NCBI GenBank assembly: GCA_021307315.1
Contig: JAJSPD010000032.1
Span: forward strand, 491,398 to 555,397
Origin: Bisporella sp. PMI_857
Lineage: Eukaryota > Ascomycota > Leotiomycetes > Helotiales > Helotiaceae
Direction of reading: 5' to 3'
Length of the DNA: 64,000 bases
Shown here: positions 34,600 to 46,675 of the stretch, one piece after another
How the letters are laid out: each line of letters opens with the position of its first letter
How positions within the stretch are numbered: position 1 is the stretch's first letter
The notes under the pieces: generated by a model
Database searches by the model: none
Told to the model about the DNA's origin: nothing
What the model saw: only the letters and a program-made list of their open reading frames with translations
Position numbers and translations under genes: made by a program

Positions 34600-35205
34600 A
34601 ATGAATCGAGGCAGGAAACCTTAGGAACATACGAACTATGATGAACAAAATTGATGAATATGGGGCTACTTGCATAGAAAAGGTTATGCTTGAACGGCGT
34701 TATATGGGCGGACTAAGATAGCATGCATTTTCTGGCCACGGTCAGGGGGATTTCTGGAATGAAGACGGGGTTGATAGTTTTTGGGATGCTACTGTTTGCT
34801 GTAATATAGCGCACCCTGGTCCGCAGTCACATGCTGTGAGAGTACTTATTATACTAGAGGAATGAATATTGGCTGACGCTTGTGACCTTCTGTGGATCTA
34901 TGACTTAGTGTCGCGACTATGTACTTGCGCCTGAGCTGGCCATGATAAACAACGGATTCGGAGCCATTTCAATGACTGTGGGAATATTAAGCTTCGGACT
35001 GCGCACCATTATCCTCCATGAGGCATAGGAAACACATACGAAAACAGAGTTCCATGTATTACAACCTTTTGCTTATTATTTGCTCAGACTCAACATTATT
35101 CTATTTACCCCGACGCTCTCAACCATCTCTCTGGGCTCACTATAATTTTCGGTTGCGTTATCACACTTTTTCTGTCCTTCTGATTTCTATGTATGTGCCA
35201 AAATC
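34600..35205. other. Intergenic, convergent 3' ends
   Basis: 3' flanks of the RING ligase gene and the cysteine-rich membrane protein gene. Nothing else recognised. Confidence 0.5.
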
Positions 35206-36302
35206 TCATGCCTTTCCCTTTCCCTTCTCTTCAACTCCCGGGCTCGTCGCCACACTTGCACCGCCTGCCTCCTTATAGCTCGTCCCTCTCTCCCTCCATC
35301 TCTTAGAGAGCAACACTACTCCAGAGAGCACTGCAACTAGTACTAATCCACCAACAACCCCTCCAATGATAAGGCCTTTGCTGCTCTTTTTCTTCGATAC
35401 GGTCGGTGCAACCGTGGAAGTCGTATGCAAAGAAGTGCTGTTTGATGGATGAGATGCGGGTGTAGGAGAAGTAGGAAGAGGGAATGCAGCCGTCGTTATA
35501 GTGAAAGAGTGGTTCGTGAGGCCAGGGTAGGCGGTTGAGGCCGAGAGAGGTTGCGTGTGGGAGACATAGTTGCAGAAGTAGGCAGATATCGAGGGCGCTA
35601 CGAACGTTACTGTGTTGCAGAATATGTAGATTCCCGACGTGCTGCCGATATTTTAGAATTTGGGTTCGTCTTTGACTTGGATGAAGAAACAGAGGGGAAA
35701 GGGATAGGATACCATTTCATCGTCATAGGATCGTTAGGGCAGGGCTCGGTACATGTTTTATTGAAGTTATTGGTGTTAGGATCAAGGTCTACGCATGCTG
35801 TTGGAGCAGGGGTGGATGGGCAGCCGGTGATGGGATCGCAACAGAGGACGCTGCCAACTGTTTGTGAGGCCGTCTGCGTGAGATTCTGGGTGGAGTTGTT
35901 GACGTTAAGGGAATAGTAAGTTGTTGTTGATGTTGGACTTGGGGTCGCGAAGACACAGTCTCCTGTGGAACAGCCCCATGGTTGACCTAGTTGGAGAAAT
36001 GTATTAGTTGAGATATGAATTTGGGGGTATGAAGCATGAGAAAGGGACGCACCGGAGCTGCCATTGAAGAACCCGCATGTATTGTCTGGAGCGGCTATGA
36101 GCGTCTTATGCGTGAACCCTTGTCGCCGAAGAAGCTCGTGATAATCAGATGCTTGTGTCGTTGTTGGACTTAGTACACTTGATGATACGCCATCGTATTG
36201 TCGTGAAGCCGTCCCATGAGACACACTACCGGTGTATGTTCTAGCTGCCGATATCCTCAACACTGAACAGCACGCAAGCCAAAGAGAAACGAATGAAGGC
36301 AT
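35206..36302 (-). CDS. Single-pass cysteine-rich surface protein
   Basis: Three exons: 36302-36053, 35986-35713 and 35641-35206, giving 319 aa. Intron 1 (GTGCGT…CTAAT…CTAG) joins FFNGSS to GQPWGCSTGDC. Intron 2 (GTATCC…TCTAAAAT…GCAG) joins PNDPMTMK to CTSGIYIFCNTVTF. Reading straight through intron 2 gives a false stop at 35607. The protein starts with a signal peptide (MPSFVSLWLACCSVLRISA); an ATG 27 codons upstream in the same frame would add an unlikely extension. The cysteine-rich ectodomain (PDNTCGFF, PWGCSTGDCVF, VGSVLCCD…GCPSTPAPTAC, CTEPC) is followed by a Ser/Thr stalk, one membrane helix (GLIIGGVVGGLVLVAVLSGV) and a short basic tail. The pattern matches a common ascomycete surface-protein type. 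Function unknown; wall sensing is only inference. Confidence 0.75.
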
Positions 36303-37948
36303 GGTGATAACGTTGGTTGTTAAAAATGACCAAAGGAACTTTTGGAAACTGGAACAGATAATCACGGGCATAGGAAATATCAAATCAATGAAGACATAGA
36401 CCCAGGGAGCGCGCTAATATCCTGCGCGGATGCGTGGCATATGGAATAGATAGATAATAGGGAGGTCTCATATTGCCTAATTCGGCCGTGTATCGCTCGT
36501 CTTGTTGCACGGGTTCGTGAGAGATCATGATCTTCAGCACCCTGGCCTCATAGATACATATATCGTGCTGTTGATCAACCGGAAGAAAAAGCAGGCACTG
36601 CGCCGTCGTGGATTCTAAATTTACAGCAGCTACCTCGTCGTGCCAATGTGCCAGGTCATTTGTGACAGCGCATCAGCATCGATCTAATAAAAAAAGAAAG
36701 ACAGAAAAGCCTTGATGTTATAAAATCCTCAGAAGATTTTGCAGGGGGGCTTCTCCTGGCTGCAGGAGCTGAACGCCATCGACCGTAACGGATGTCCCAC
36801 CTGCTTGGCATATCGTACAAAATCCATCCCTCATTTGGTAATCTATCAACAAACTTCTACGGGTGGAACAGCAACTCAAATCCGTGACAGGCTAGGCTTT
36901 TCCCTCAAAACTAATACGAAGCCAGTAGATTGCCGTATTGGGCTATGCGGCACTCTTATACTATTGCAAAACTTCGCGGATAACGTCGACAGTCTTCTTC
37001 AATAACTAGATTTGAATATGGCATGCTGGTTCAGTAGGTTGGCTTGTGCAAACGCCTGATTGCCCGTGCTCTCTAAACCGTCGTCCTAATTTGAGATCTC
37101 GTAAGTATCATATATCCTTGCGTTACTAGTTGGGCGAAAGTAACCACCAACAACGAAAGCCCCGAGGTCTTTCCTAAGTCTTCGCTCTGCTACAAATAAG
37201 CACGTGCCGCCTCTGTCTTTTTCTAGAATATGAATACATGAGAACATATTCTCAACACGATAACACATTTTAATGCATCAGCTTCTGAGCATTAGATATA
37301 TTCCGTGATTGAAGGCTATAGGAGTTAATCTAGGAAGAGCCTTGGAAAAGGAACATAGAGCAGCACCGCCGATACTACTGCCCAGCCAACATTTAAGTTT
37401 GAATCGTAATCCATTCAGGCTTGGATGAGAGAACAAAGTCAAATGCCCTTAAAAATCTTGAACTAAGGCAAATTTAGCAAAACTTGGTCTGAATCAAGGG
37501 TAACCAAGGGGACTCGATTATATTGAATTGTGACTCTGCGAGTCGAAGAGCTGTATCACGGAATGATCAATGGCCGGAGCCTAAGAATTCAAATTAATAC
37601 AGTGCGTTGTAACATCACTATATGAGAGGGAAAATCACTGACCAGAATCTTATGCATCCGAAGTTAGAATGAGCTAATGCTCTGACACAAGACTGTGGTA
37701 CAACTCATACGTGGCACCGGGCACTATTACCATTCAGCTAAATTAAAAAAAATCCGCAAGAACCTATTTGCTAAATCAATATTATATCCTCATTGCTGCT
37801 TATTTGTTCTGTTCTTTCTTCGACTAGTATGATTGCCAATCCTTGCTAAGTGAAGTTGGGCAGAAATATGGGGCTATGACCTCGGACGCGTTTTCCCCAC
37901 TTTTCCCTCTTTACAAGAGCATCCAAATGCCTCCATGACTGTTGACCG
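36303..37948. other. Intergenic, divergent promoters
   Basis: Between the cysteine-rich surface protein gene (-) and RAD57 (+). No supported coding frame. An ACGCGT box lies at 37886-37891, close to RAD57. Confidence 0.5.
37886..37891. promoter_or_regulatory. MCB-like box (ACGCGT) upstream of RAD57
   Basis: The palindromic hexamer sits 58 bp before the RAD57 ATG. ACGCGT is the core bound by MBF (Mbp1/Swi6-type) in G1/S genes of yeasts. A 6-mer can occur by chance, so the role is inferred from position and gene function. Confidence 0.4.
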
Positions 37949-39390
37949 ATGACAGACCTCACTGCTGTGCTGCCTGACTTTCCTACTCAACGATATGCGC
38001 GACTACTCCCCTCCCTCGAAAAAAACCAGATCACCGTCGCCGATCTATTGACGCTCGATTGTGTCGAGGTAGCCAAACGCGCTCAGGTCCCCCTCCTTGA
38101 CGTGAAGAGGCTTGCAAGTGCTATCCTAGAGGATTTGCAGGGAATTTTGGATGTCAACCGACCAGAAGCTGGCATAAATATACCACGAAATGATGCGCAA
38201 CCATTAAGAAGAAGCGGAAATGATATATTAAAGTCATGGAGTATTATCAGCACCCTGGACGATGACCTAGACCGAGCTTTGGGAGGTGGTATTCCTGTAG
38301 GATATATCACAGAAATCACTGGAGAAAGGTTAGTCAAAAGGGCTGCTGATCTGAATGGTTGCTGAAACTGTCCAGCGGAGCTGGGAAAACTCAATTCCTC
38401 CTTACCCTCCTTCTCTCTGCACAATTGCCCTCTCCGCTTGGAGTATCATGTAATACCCTTTATATTTCCACAGAAAACGCATTACCTGTTACTCGCCTTG
38501 CACAAATTCTGCGCACGAATCCAAAACTCATATGCGCCAATCCCGGGCCATCTCTTGACTCAGTGATGAGCATTGTTACTCCAGACCTCGAATCTCAAGA
38601 CCATATTATACGCTTCCAAGTCCCAGTTGCTATACGTCAGAATGGAGTTCGGTTAATAATCCTCGATTCGGTCGCAGCAAACTACCGCGCCGAGTTTGAA
38701 CGACCTGGTCAGAAGAACGGAGCAAACATGGCACAAAGGAGTTCAGAATTGGTAAAGCTAGGACAGCTACTCAGATCTATTGCAAGAGAGCATGACGTTG
38801 CAATTGTGGTTGCGAATCAAGTCGCCGATCGCTTTTCGTTGGACGAGCGAAACAGTCCCGTTTTCAATAGAGCTACACAAAGCAGTCCCTTGGCTAAAAG
38901 AATTAAAGGTATGCCTTCCAGCTCACTAGCTGTGCCAATGTCAAATATGTCAGCTATTGTTGAGCTTGGCCTGAGTGATCCTATCTCGGTACCATTTGAT
39001 CCCAGCAACACTGATCATATGTATTTGGATCACCAGCAGCGGTGGTTCACAGGCTGGGGAGATGATCAACACCCATCGCACGTCAGCCTCCAAAATTTGA
39101 AAACGCCAAGTTTAGGCTTGATATGGACGACCCAGGTAGCGTGTCGGATAGCATTGGTCAAGAGACCAGTCTATGGCCCTGGCATAGTCGCAGATGATAA
39201 AAACGAAAAAGGCGAACCAGTGCTAAGGATGTGGAGGAGATGGATGAAAGTGGTCTTTGCTCCACATGCAAAATCAAGTGGGCCGGGGCTGCGAGATGCG
39301 GTGGAATACGAGATCAAGGGAGAAGGCCTGCGAGCTAAGGTGAAGGAGGAATGCACAGCTGATGATAGCGAAGTTGGTGTTTGGTCATGA
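37949..39390 (+). CDS. RAD57: DNA repair protein Rad57 (RecA/Rad51 paralogue)
   Basis: Two exons: 37949-38328 and 38376-39390, giving 464 aa. The 47-bp intron (GTTAGT…CCAG) splits the Walker A motif: …ITGE(AG) joins (C)GAGKTQ to give GESGAGKTQ. An N-terminal helical region (LTLDCVEVAKRAQVPLLDVK) precedes the ATPase core with LDDDLDRALGGGIPVGYITE, LYISTENALP, Walker B RLIILDSVAANYR, and VAIVVANQVADRF. Rad57 acts with Rad55 as a mediator that helps Rad51 filaments form and persist during homologous recombination in the nucleus. A proline/serine-rich insert between FNRATQSSPLAKRIKG and the following strand is typical of fungal Rad57/XRCC3. The first in-frame ATG is used. Confidence 0.92.
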
Positions 39391-41019
39391 TCATATTGAG
39401 ATAGCGAATGGCAGATAGGCAAATCCCAAGGCCGAGACTAGTCGCCACGGAGGCCCTCAACCTTGAGAATTGTATCATGGAAGATTTATTTGTTTCGGAT
39501 CTTAGATGGCGGACAAGTAGTTGATACACACATCGACAAATTTGTTGTCTAGTTTCTGAGGAGACACCGGCTCACGGCATGTCTTTCCGCAACTCCCTCG
39601 GGAGCGAGTAATAGCATTCGCCAATGGTCCGAATTCCCAAAAGTGGTCTAATAATGAGTACCAAGTGCTTAATTAGTCTTTGCCTTGGTTAGGGGCTTCC
39701 TGACAGTCTCACTTTCCGTAACCACCAAGAAGTCGAGTATCAACGTGCTGCAACTCAGGTGCTAATGTCCTTGGTCATTTCTTCGGAACATAACATGAGG
39801 CCCTATGAAGGGACAAAGCACCATAAAATTGTATGGCAATGAGGGGCCATGGTGTTCACGTGATTCGATGTCAAAGTCACATTCAACTTCCGCTTGCCCG
39901 GCTAAAGTTGGGGGCAATTGAGGTTTTGGTTAATATGAGGTCATAAGGACAACACCCGTGATGTCTTCTGAAATCGCAAATGTAATTGCTAATGAACTCT
40001 AGCTTGGGTAGTTCTTTTCGGGTACTTCTCGTTTATATCATTTGGAATCAAATATTCAAGACTAGTTCCTTTTATCGTTGCTAATAGTCTCCTCAAGACT
40101 GTCAACCTTTACCAACACGAGAACTTTCTAACCCCCACAGACCACCATCACATACATCTTGACTTAATAAAGCTCTCACTCAAAAAACCTACAGTGCCAG
40201 GGTACGCAATCCGTCTTCACCCAATACAATCTCCCATCGATCCGAGTCTGCGAGTCGGTCCTCTCCCTCACATCACTGAAGCCGGTAAAAGAAGTGTACC
40301 AACCACGACATCCTCACGCCCGAAGGAGCGGGTCTTGGTTCTTACACGTCTCCAATTTTGGGACGGAGTTGTCGAGGTACAGAAAGAAGTGGTCTTTACC
40401 CTGCATGCTTCACATGTCCTGACCTTAGAACTACGCGGAAATACTTTTCCGTGACTCTTTTCGCAATATCGCTCTCAGAGCATCTAGTTTTACATGCAGG
40501 CCGTCAGGTCCACACGAGCCATTGTTACGCCAATCACGACACAAGATCAAGTGAAAGACGCATTCTAGAGGGGTTTTCAAGCATCGTCTAGAGTGAAATC
40601 GTTATTTGGGTACGTAGATCCACAACTTCATCCATATGGTTTCTAGCCCGTGCTGCCAAGATTTCCAGTGTTCGGTGCTACGGATCTAAGTTTGGTATTG
40701 CGGCATATCTGCATCAGCGGGAGCGAGCGCCCTCTGACCGATGTCAGACCTATGCTACGGTACCAGCTTCCATACTAGTCATATGGGAGGCGCATGCGGG
40801 GCTATCTGCTGTACATCATTCCGTTGTAATCATATCTGCTGCAACTTTGGGATATAGTTAGCTTTTTGTCCATTCCGGTCCACGTCGACTCGACCCTAGA
40901 ATTCGATCTCAAAGTTCAAGTGGACGTGGTAATGCCGTCTTACTGTCTTCAAGATTGTCATTATTTCTACCGCACAGCTTTGCGCGGTTTGAACATTAGT
41001 ACCACTATCTCCCCACTAT
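39391..41019. other. Intergenic, no gene seen
   Basis: Downstream of RAD57 and upstream of the carnitine acetyltransferase gene, which share orientation. Open frames in it lack ATG starts and recognisable sequence. CT-rich stretches near 40080-40190 resemble a promoter or leader. Confidence 0.45.
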
Positions 41020-43711
41020 ATGCTTGAAGTAAAGATTCGTATTGACAAGATGCCTTCTAAAACCTCATCAGTTCGTATCTTCACGATGCCAAAGTCCTTA
41101 AATGAGTCTTTGGCCGTCGCCGAGCTAGGTCGCCCTCAGTATGCTCATGAACTCGGAAGATCTTCAGAGAAGGTGAAGAAGACAAGCGATGAATATTCAA
41201 AAGCACAAAAAGATCCTCTAGCTAGCAACCAACCAAAGCACCAGCAAGGGATCACATTTGCCGCACAGGACAAGCTGCCCAAGCTACCAATTCCGGAACT
41301 CGAAAGCACCACGACTAAATATCTTGCAGCATTAAAGCCGCTGCAAAGTCCGAGAGAACACGCTGAAACCCAGCAAGCGGTTGAAGAGTTCTTAAGAAGC
41401 GAAGGACCAGAGCTGCAAGCGAGATTGAAAAAGTATGCCAATGGAAAGACAAGCTACATTGAGCAGTTTTGTAAGTGTTCCAAAACCATATGATGTGGAC
41501 GTTACTGACGATGATAGGGTATGACTCCTACCTAAACTTTGATAATCCTGTTGTCTTGAATCTAAATCCCTTCTTTCTACTCGAAGACGATCCTACGCCA
41601 GCCAGAAATAATCAGGTCACACGTGCTGCATCATTAGTGATATCTGCGTTATCTTTTGTGCGCGCGGTAAGGAGGGAAGAGTTACCGCCCGATACTGTCA
41701 AAGGTAGACCTCTTTGCATGTACCAATACTCAAGATTGTTTGGGACAGCACGTATACCTACAGACAATGGATGCCACATTGGACAGGACCCAGAATCGAA
41801 GCATATCGTAGTTCTTTGTCACGGCCAGTTCTATTGGTTTGACGTGATGGACGATAACTCAGACCTCATTATGACCGAAAAGGATATGTCAATCAACTTA
41901 CAAACAATTGTTGATGATGCTCAGCAAACTCCGATCCAAGAAGCTGCAAAGGGTGCACTAGGAGTTCTTAGCACCGAGAATCGCAAAGTATGGTCTCGCT
42001 TGCGAGAAATTATGACAAGAGATGAGGGCTCTAATAATTCGGATTGCCTCGGAATTGTGGACTCTGCTTTGTTCATTCTATGTCTAGATTACACCGAACC
42101 AACTTCCGGTGCAGACTTGTGCGGTAACATGCTCTGCGGAACGAGCCAGATTGAGCGAGGTGTTCAGATTGGCACTTGTACCAACCGATGGTACGACAAA
42201 TTGCAAATAATCGTCTGCAAAAACGGGAGTGCAGGAATCAATTTCGAACATACTGGCGTCGACGGTCACACAGTCCTCCGCTTCGCGAGCGATGTATACA
42301 CAGACACGATTCTTCGTTTTGCTCGCACAATTAACGGTCAAGCACCAAGTCTTTGGGCATCCACAAGTCCTGATCCATCCAAACGAGACCCCGATAGTTT
42401 TGGTAATGTGAGCACTACCCCTCACAAGCTAGAGTGGGACGTGGTTCCCGAGCTCAGTATCGCGTTACGTTTTGCCGAAACTCGTCTTGCAGATCTCATT
42501 AATCAGAATGAGTTTCAAACCCTGGATTTTGCCGCTTATGGCAAAAACTTCATGACCGCGATGGGCTTCTCTCCTGACGCGTTTGTTCAAATGGCTTTCC
42601 AAGCTGCTTACTACGGTCTCTATGGCAGAGTAGAGTGCACATATGAACCTGCAATGACGAAATTCTATCTCCACGGTCGCACGGAAGCTATCCGACCGGT
42701 CACTCCTGAAGCAGTCCATTTTATACAAACATTCTGGGGCGAGAACCCACCACAACAAAAAGTTGATGCCTTGAAGAAGGCTTGTCAGAAGCATACCGCG
42801 AACACAAAAGAATGTGCCAAAGCACAAGGTTGTGATAGGCATCTCTATGCTCTCTACAGCGTCTGGCAAAAAGCTTTGGACGAGGATGGTGCGGAAGCTG
42901 CAAGTAGCACCGGGATGAGTAGCAACGGCTATTCCAGTCCGGTGTATGAGGGCTCAGAAAAAGATCCCAATTCCGTCGTAGGCTCGCCTACAAGAAATTC
43001 GGTATTGTCTGATACCGACGAGCTCCGTTCACTTACCAACCAGCCGCGGGGGAACTCATCACCATCTCGGCAGCAGCAACTACCCCTGATGTTTTCGGAT
43101 CCTGGCTGGGATAAATTGAACAACACGATTCTCTCGACCTCTAACTGCGGAAATCCATCCCTTCGACAATTTGGCTTTGGGCCGACCTCCGGCGATGGAT
43201 TTGGTATCGGTTATATCATTAAAGACGAAGGTATCAGTATCTGTGCAAGTAGCAAGCATCGACAGACCAAACGATTCGTGGATGCACTTGAGAGCTATCT
43301 TTTGGAAATCCGACGGATATTGAAGGCGACACAGAGAACAGCAAGCCCAAAGTCAAGCAGAGCCAGAGAAGCAAGCCAACATCGACCAAAACCGCAAAAC
43401 CGAGTGAAGTCTCGAGGCCGAGTGATTAGAGCCACAGAACTAGGTAAGAAGAGTGGCACCGCGACACCACTCGAAGAGGCTTCAACTGGAAGTGATGATG
43501 AAGGATTAGGTGGATGTAAGTTCTTATCTCACAAACATGTTTCCTCGAAGTGTGGCACTAACTATCAATAGATGGATTCTTCGATGCCGGTATGCTCCTC
43601 CAGGCCCTGAAGGCTAGAGGAGACGGCTTAGACGATGAGTCTTTGAAGACAGGGGAGAACGGAAGCTCGAGGAGGAGCATTGGCAAGAAGTTACGCCTGA
43701 GCGAGTATTGA
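41020..43711 (+). CDS. Carnitine acetyltransferase, cytosolic type (FacC/Yat2-like)
   Basis: Three exons: 41020-41470, 41518-43515 and 43572-43711, giving 862 aa (850 or 838 aa from the in-frame ATGs at 41056 or 41083 or thereabouts). Introns 41471-41517 (GTAAGT…GATAG) and 43516-43571 (GTAAGT…AATAG) keep frame (EQF-WYDSYLNFDNPVV; GGx-YGFFDAG). The choline/carnitine acyltransferase fold is clear: LPKLPIPELESTTTKYLAAL, RPLCMYQYSRLFGTARIP, and the catalytic histidine in NFEHTGVDGHTVLRF. Later are FVQMAFQAAYYGLYGR and TFYLHGRTEAIRPVT-like sequence (KFYLHGRTEAIRPVTPE), and FGFGPTSGDGFGIGY. The enzyme exchanges acetyl groups between CoA and carnitine so that acetyl units can move between cytosol and mitochondria during growth on acetate or fatty acids. 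No peroxisomal C-terminal SKL or mitochondrial presequence is seen, which favours the cytosolic paralogue. A Ser-rich insert and basic Ser-rich tail are extra. Confidence 0.92.
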
Positions 43712-45508
43712 CCCATCACCAGGTATTACTAGGGGTTGAGGTTGGCTCATCATCTGGAGTTTATTGGTCCTGAAGGATATACCAGGAGTAACACTGAACG
43801 GAAGGAATAGGGAGCGATTGATATCACGTGACGCATCAATCGTAGATAGAAATTCATTGGTGAGTTAAACCAATGTAGTGATATCCATCGTCTTGTCTTG
43901 AGACCCGAGGGCCAATTAAATGGTTCTCATCTGCCGAGCCCAAGAAGCAAGTTGTTGTGAAATGTTGGTAGAAACCGGATTCAGGAGTCAGGATGCCCAC
44001 TCTTATCAAGGCGCGCCGAGCTGCACAGTGAGAAACCATCACAAGCCGGGTGTTTTGGAGACAAGGGCAGGGAGAGTCGCCAGTATTCTCGATATTTTTC
44101 TCGCCTTTTTATTTTATTTTATATATATATATATTTTAATATTTTTTTTATCTCGGTGTTGTAGTCGTAAAATGCGTGTCTCATCCGGCCAGCACTCTGG
44201 AGGCACAAAGTAGAAGTGTATATTTATCATATGCGCATGGGTGCCGCTGACACGCACATGCAATGCAGGTACAGATATAGTGCCTTCCCATTCTTACAAC
44301 GTAAATTATAGGCACAGCATGGATTTCCAGGATATCTCGGCCTAGAATAACATCTTATGAAATGTTGCGGACAAAAAATCGAAACGAATGAGTGGTGCTG
44401 GATAACGTAACAGCCTTTCGTTCCAAGATTTTCTTTCTCATCGCAGTCCTTTTTCCCCTGCACACTGCTGACTTGCTTCCAAGTCCCCTAAATTACAGTA
44501 CAGTAGGGCCGCATCCTTCTTGGCCAGAATCATCTTTGGCGACTCAATCCCAGGTAGACCTGGATCACGATAACTCCCGGATCCTCATCTTCACGTCGAT
44601 GATCTATAGTTCTGGCCACACTCATGTTTCCGGTCTATCACTTGCGCTTAAGTTTGTTTATGTGGTGCGATCTGCTGAACTTTTGAACGAATCGACGAGG
44701 TGTTACAATAAGGTGAGACGGGGCTACTGTGACCCCATCTAGACGGGCCGTCAGGGCTAGCGATGCGCCGTAAATTGATTATGCAGGTGCTTTTTCCGAG
44801 CCCAAGTTTCAGATAAACACCAGCCCAATAAGATGGGATAATGTGGAGAAGCAGAAAAGATGAAGCCGCAAATCATAAATGAGCTGGTGGGAACAGTGGG
44901 AACAGAAATGGAGGAGGGGGCAAGTTTTCCCCTGTCAATGCTCAGGAACTTTCAGGAACATTACTGTACTTACAGTACACTTCCCAACTCAAATTAGGCC
45001 CTAAGCGAACAATATCAAGCCCAGAGAGAGAGAGAGAGAGAGAGAGATCGATGCAGGGGAACCGAAGGGGAGGGGGCTTTGCCAGCACTATCCACACCAA
45101 CACCCACACTCAATTCCCCACCTCATCCTACAAAACCAGATCCCATCCTCCTCCTCCTCCTATTCCGCTCCTCTTCTTCCTCCACCACAAATCGTTACTC
45201 ATTCCTTTTGGACGATTTTTTTTTGGTGTGTGTTTGCTTGTCAGTCTTTGAAAGACTCACCGCTGGATTCGATCTTTTCACACTCATTCACTTCCTCTTG
45301 TTCACTAACCAGTCATTCATTCATTGATTGAATCCCACGATAAAATCCCATTCTTTCACCCAAAGCCCCAAACATACAAAAGCTCCTCTTGTTCCTTGAT
45401 CGCAAACATTCGAAACACTCGAAACACTCCTTCTTCCCATCAACAATCAGGAACTCGACTTCTCACGAACATATACACATCAGCCTCTTTACAGCCCCAT
45501 CCTGCACA
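43712..45508. other. Intergenic / long leader of the GH128 gene
   Basis: Contains an AT-rich stretch with a TATATA run near 44120-44135, an (AG)n microsatellite at 45023-45047 and a pyrimidine-rich stretch up to the ATG at 45509. No gene recognised. Confidence 0.5.
45023..45047. repeat. (AG)n microsatellite
   Basis: About twelve AG units roughly 460 bp before the GH128 start; purine-rich here and pyrimidine-rich from 45110 on. Confidence 0.8.
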
Positions 45509-46675
45509 ATGCGTTCTTCTACTTTCTCTGGTCTTGCCATCCTGGCATCTGCTTTGTTGACCGAAGCTACTCCACTTGGAAAGAGAGATTACGTCTTGGA
45601 AGACGTGATCGTCACTGAGCTCATCACCGTCACTGCTCTCGGAGACGGAAGCTACAAGACCGCTGATGGCTTTGCTCGAGGAACGGCGACCATTCTCAGC
45701 ACCGTTTCTGAAACTTCGACCATCCCACCAGCTGCGCCAGCCCCAGCAGAGACCGCTGCTCCCAAGGACAAGGCAGCCGCTGCTCCGGAACCCGTGACAT
45801 CTCCTCAGGTTCAACCGGCTGTTTTTGTTCAGAAGCCAAAGCCATCTTCCTCCTCAGTAGTTGTAATCGAGACCCCAGAGCCAGTCGTTGTTGTTCCAGA
45901 ACCCACCACCCTGGCAACCGTTGTCGCTCCAGCGCCCTCTTCCACAATTGCTCCCTCCACTCCATCCACTGGAGGCTCATCAAGCAAACGAGGTCTCGCC
46001 TTTAACGATGTCTCTCTGCTCAAGGCCTTCACCGGAAAAGATATCTCGTGGTGCTACAATTGGGGTTCCTCAGTGTCCGGCACTACACCTGGGCTCGAGT
46101 ACGTTCCCATGCTCTGGGGCACACAGAATGAGCACACTAAGAACTGGGTCGAATTATCTGCCAAGGCGATTGCTGCTGGCTCTACCCACGTGCTCTCCTT
46201 CAACGAGCCCGACCATCCCGACCAAGCCAAGCTAACTATCCCTGAAGCTGTTGCGGGCCACATCAAATGGATGAACCCACTGGCCGGAGGCAATGTCAAG
46301 ATCGGTGCCCCAGCTGTCACCAACGGTCCAGTTGAGAAATCCATGGGTCTCGAGGGCTACCTCAAGCCTTTCCTCGCAGCTTGCACCAGCTGCAAGATTG
46401 ACTTCGTGCCAATTCACTGGTATGATTCCGCCTCTAACTTCGCCTACTTCAAGCTGTTCATTGAGCAAGCCCACGACATTGCCAAAAAGCCTCTCTGGAT
46501 TACCGAGTTCGCTGCTTCTGGAAGCCAAGAGGAGCAGGCTGCCTTCCTCGATAAAGCTCTCCCATTCCTTGATAGTTTGGACTATGTCGAGAGATACTCA
46601 TACTTCATGGTTTCTGAGGGCAATCTGATCACCAACAAAGCCCTATCGACAGTGGGAGCTAAGTTCGCAAGCTAG
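45509..46675 (+). CDS. GH128 (Asl1-like) glucanase, secreted
   Basis: Intronless, 388 aa from the ATG at 45509 (MRSSTFSGLAILASALLTEA, a signal peptide followed by a KR dibasic site). The open frame continues upstream but without a better ATG. Residues about 70-165 are a Pro/Ala/Ser/Val-rich linker (stalk). The catalytic domain from about 166 (KRGLAFNDVSLLKAFTGKDI…) carries ISWCYNWGSS, HVLSFNEPDHPD with the acid/base Glu and WITEFAASG with the nucleophile Glu, and ends KALSTVGAKFAS. GH128 enzymes cleave beta-1,3-glucan; in fungi Asl1 is cell-wall associated. The absence of a GPI tail suggests a secreted or wall-held enzyme. Strong codon bias toward C-ending codons hints at high expression. Confidence 0.92.
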   Translation: MRSSTFSGLAILASALLTEATPLGKRDYVLEDVIVTELITVTALGDGSYKTADGFARGTATILSTVSETSTIPPAAPAPAETAAPKDKAAAAPEPVTSPQVQPAVFVQKPKPSSSSVVVIETPEPVVVVPEPTTLATVVAPAPSSTIAPSTPSTGGSSSKRGLAFNDVSLLKAFTGKDISWCYNWGSSVSGTTPGLEYVPMLWGTQNEHTKNWVELSAKAIAAGSTHVLSFNEPDHPDQAKLTIPEAVAGHIKWMNPLAGGNVKIGAPAVTNGPVEKSMGLEGYLKPFLAACTSCKIDFVPIHWYDSASNFAYFKLFIEQAHDIAKKPLWITEFAASGSQEEQAAFLDKALPFLDSLDYVERYSYFMVSEGNLITNKALSTVGAKFAS

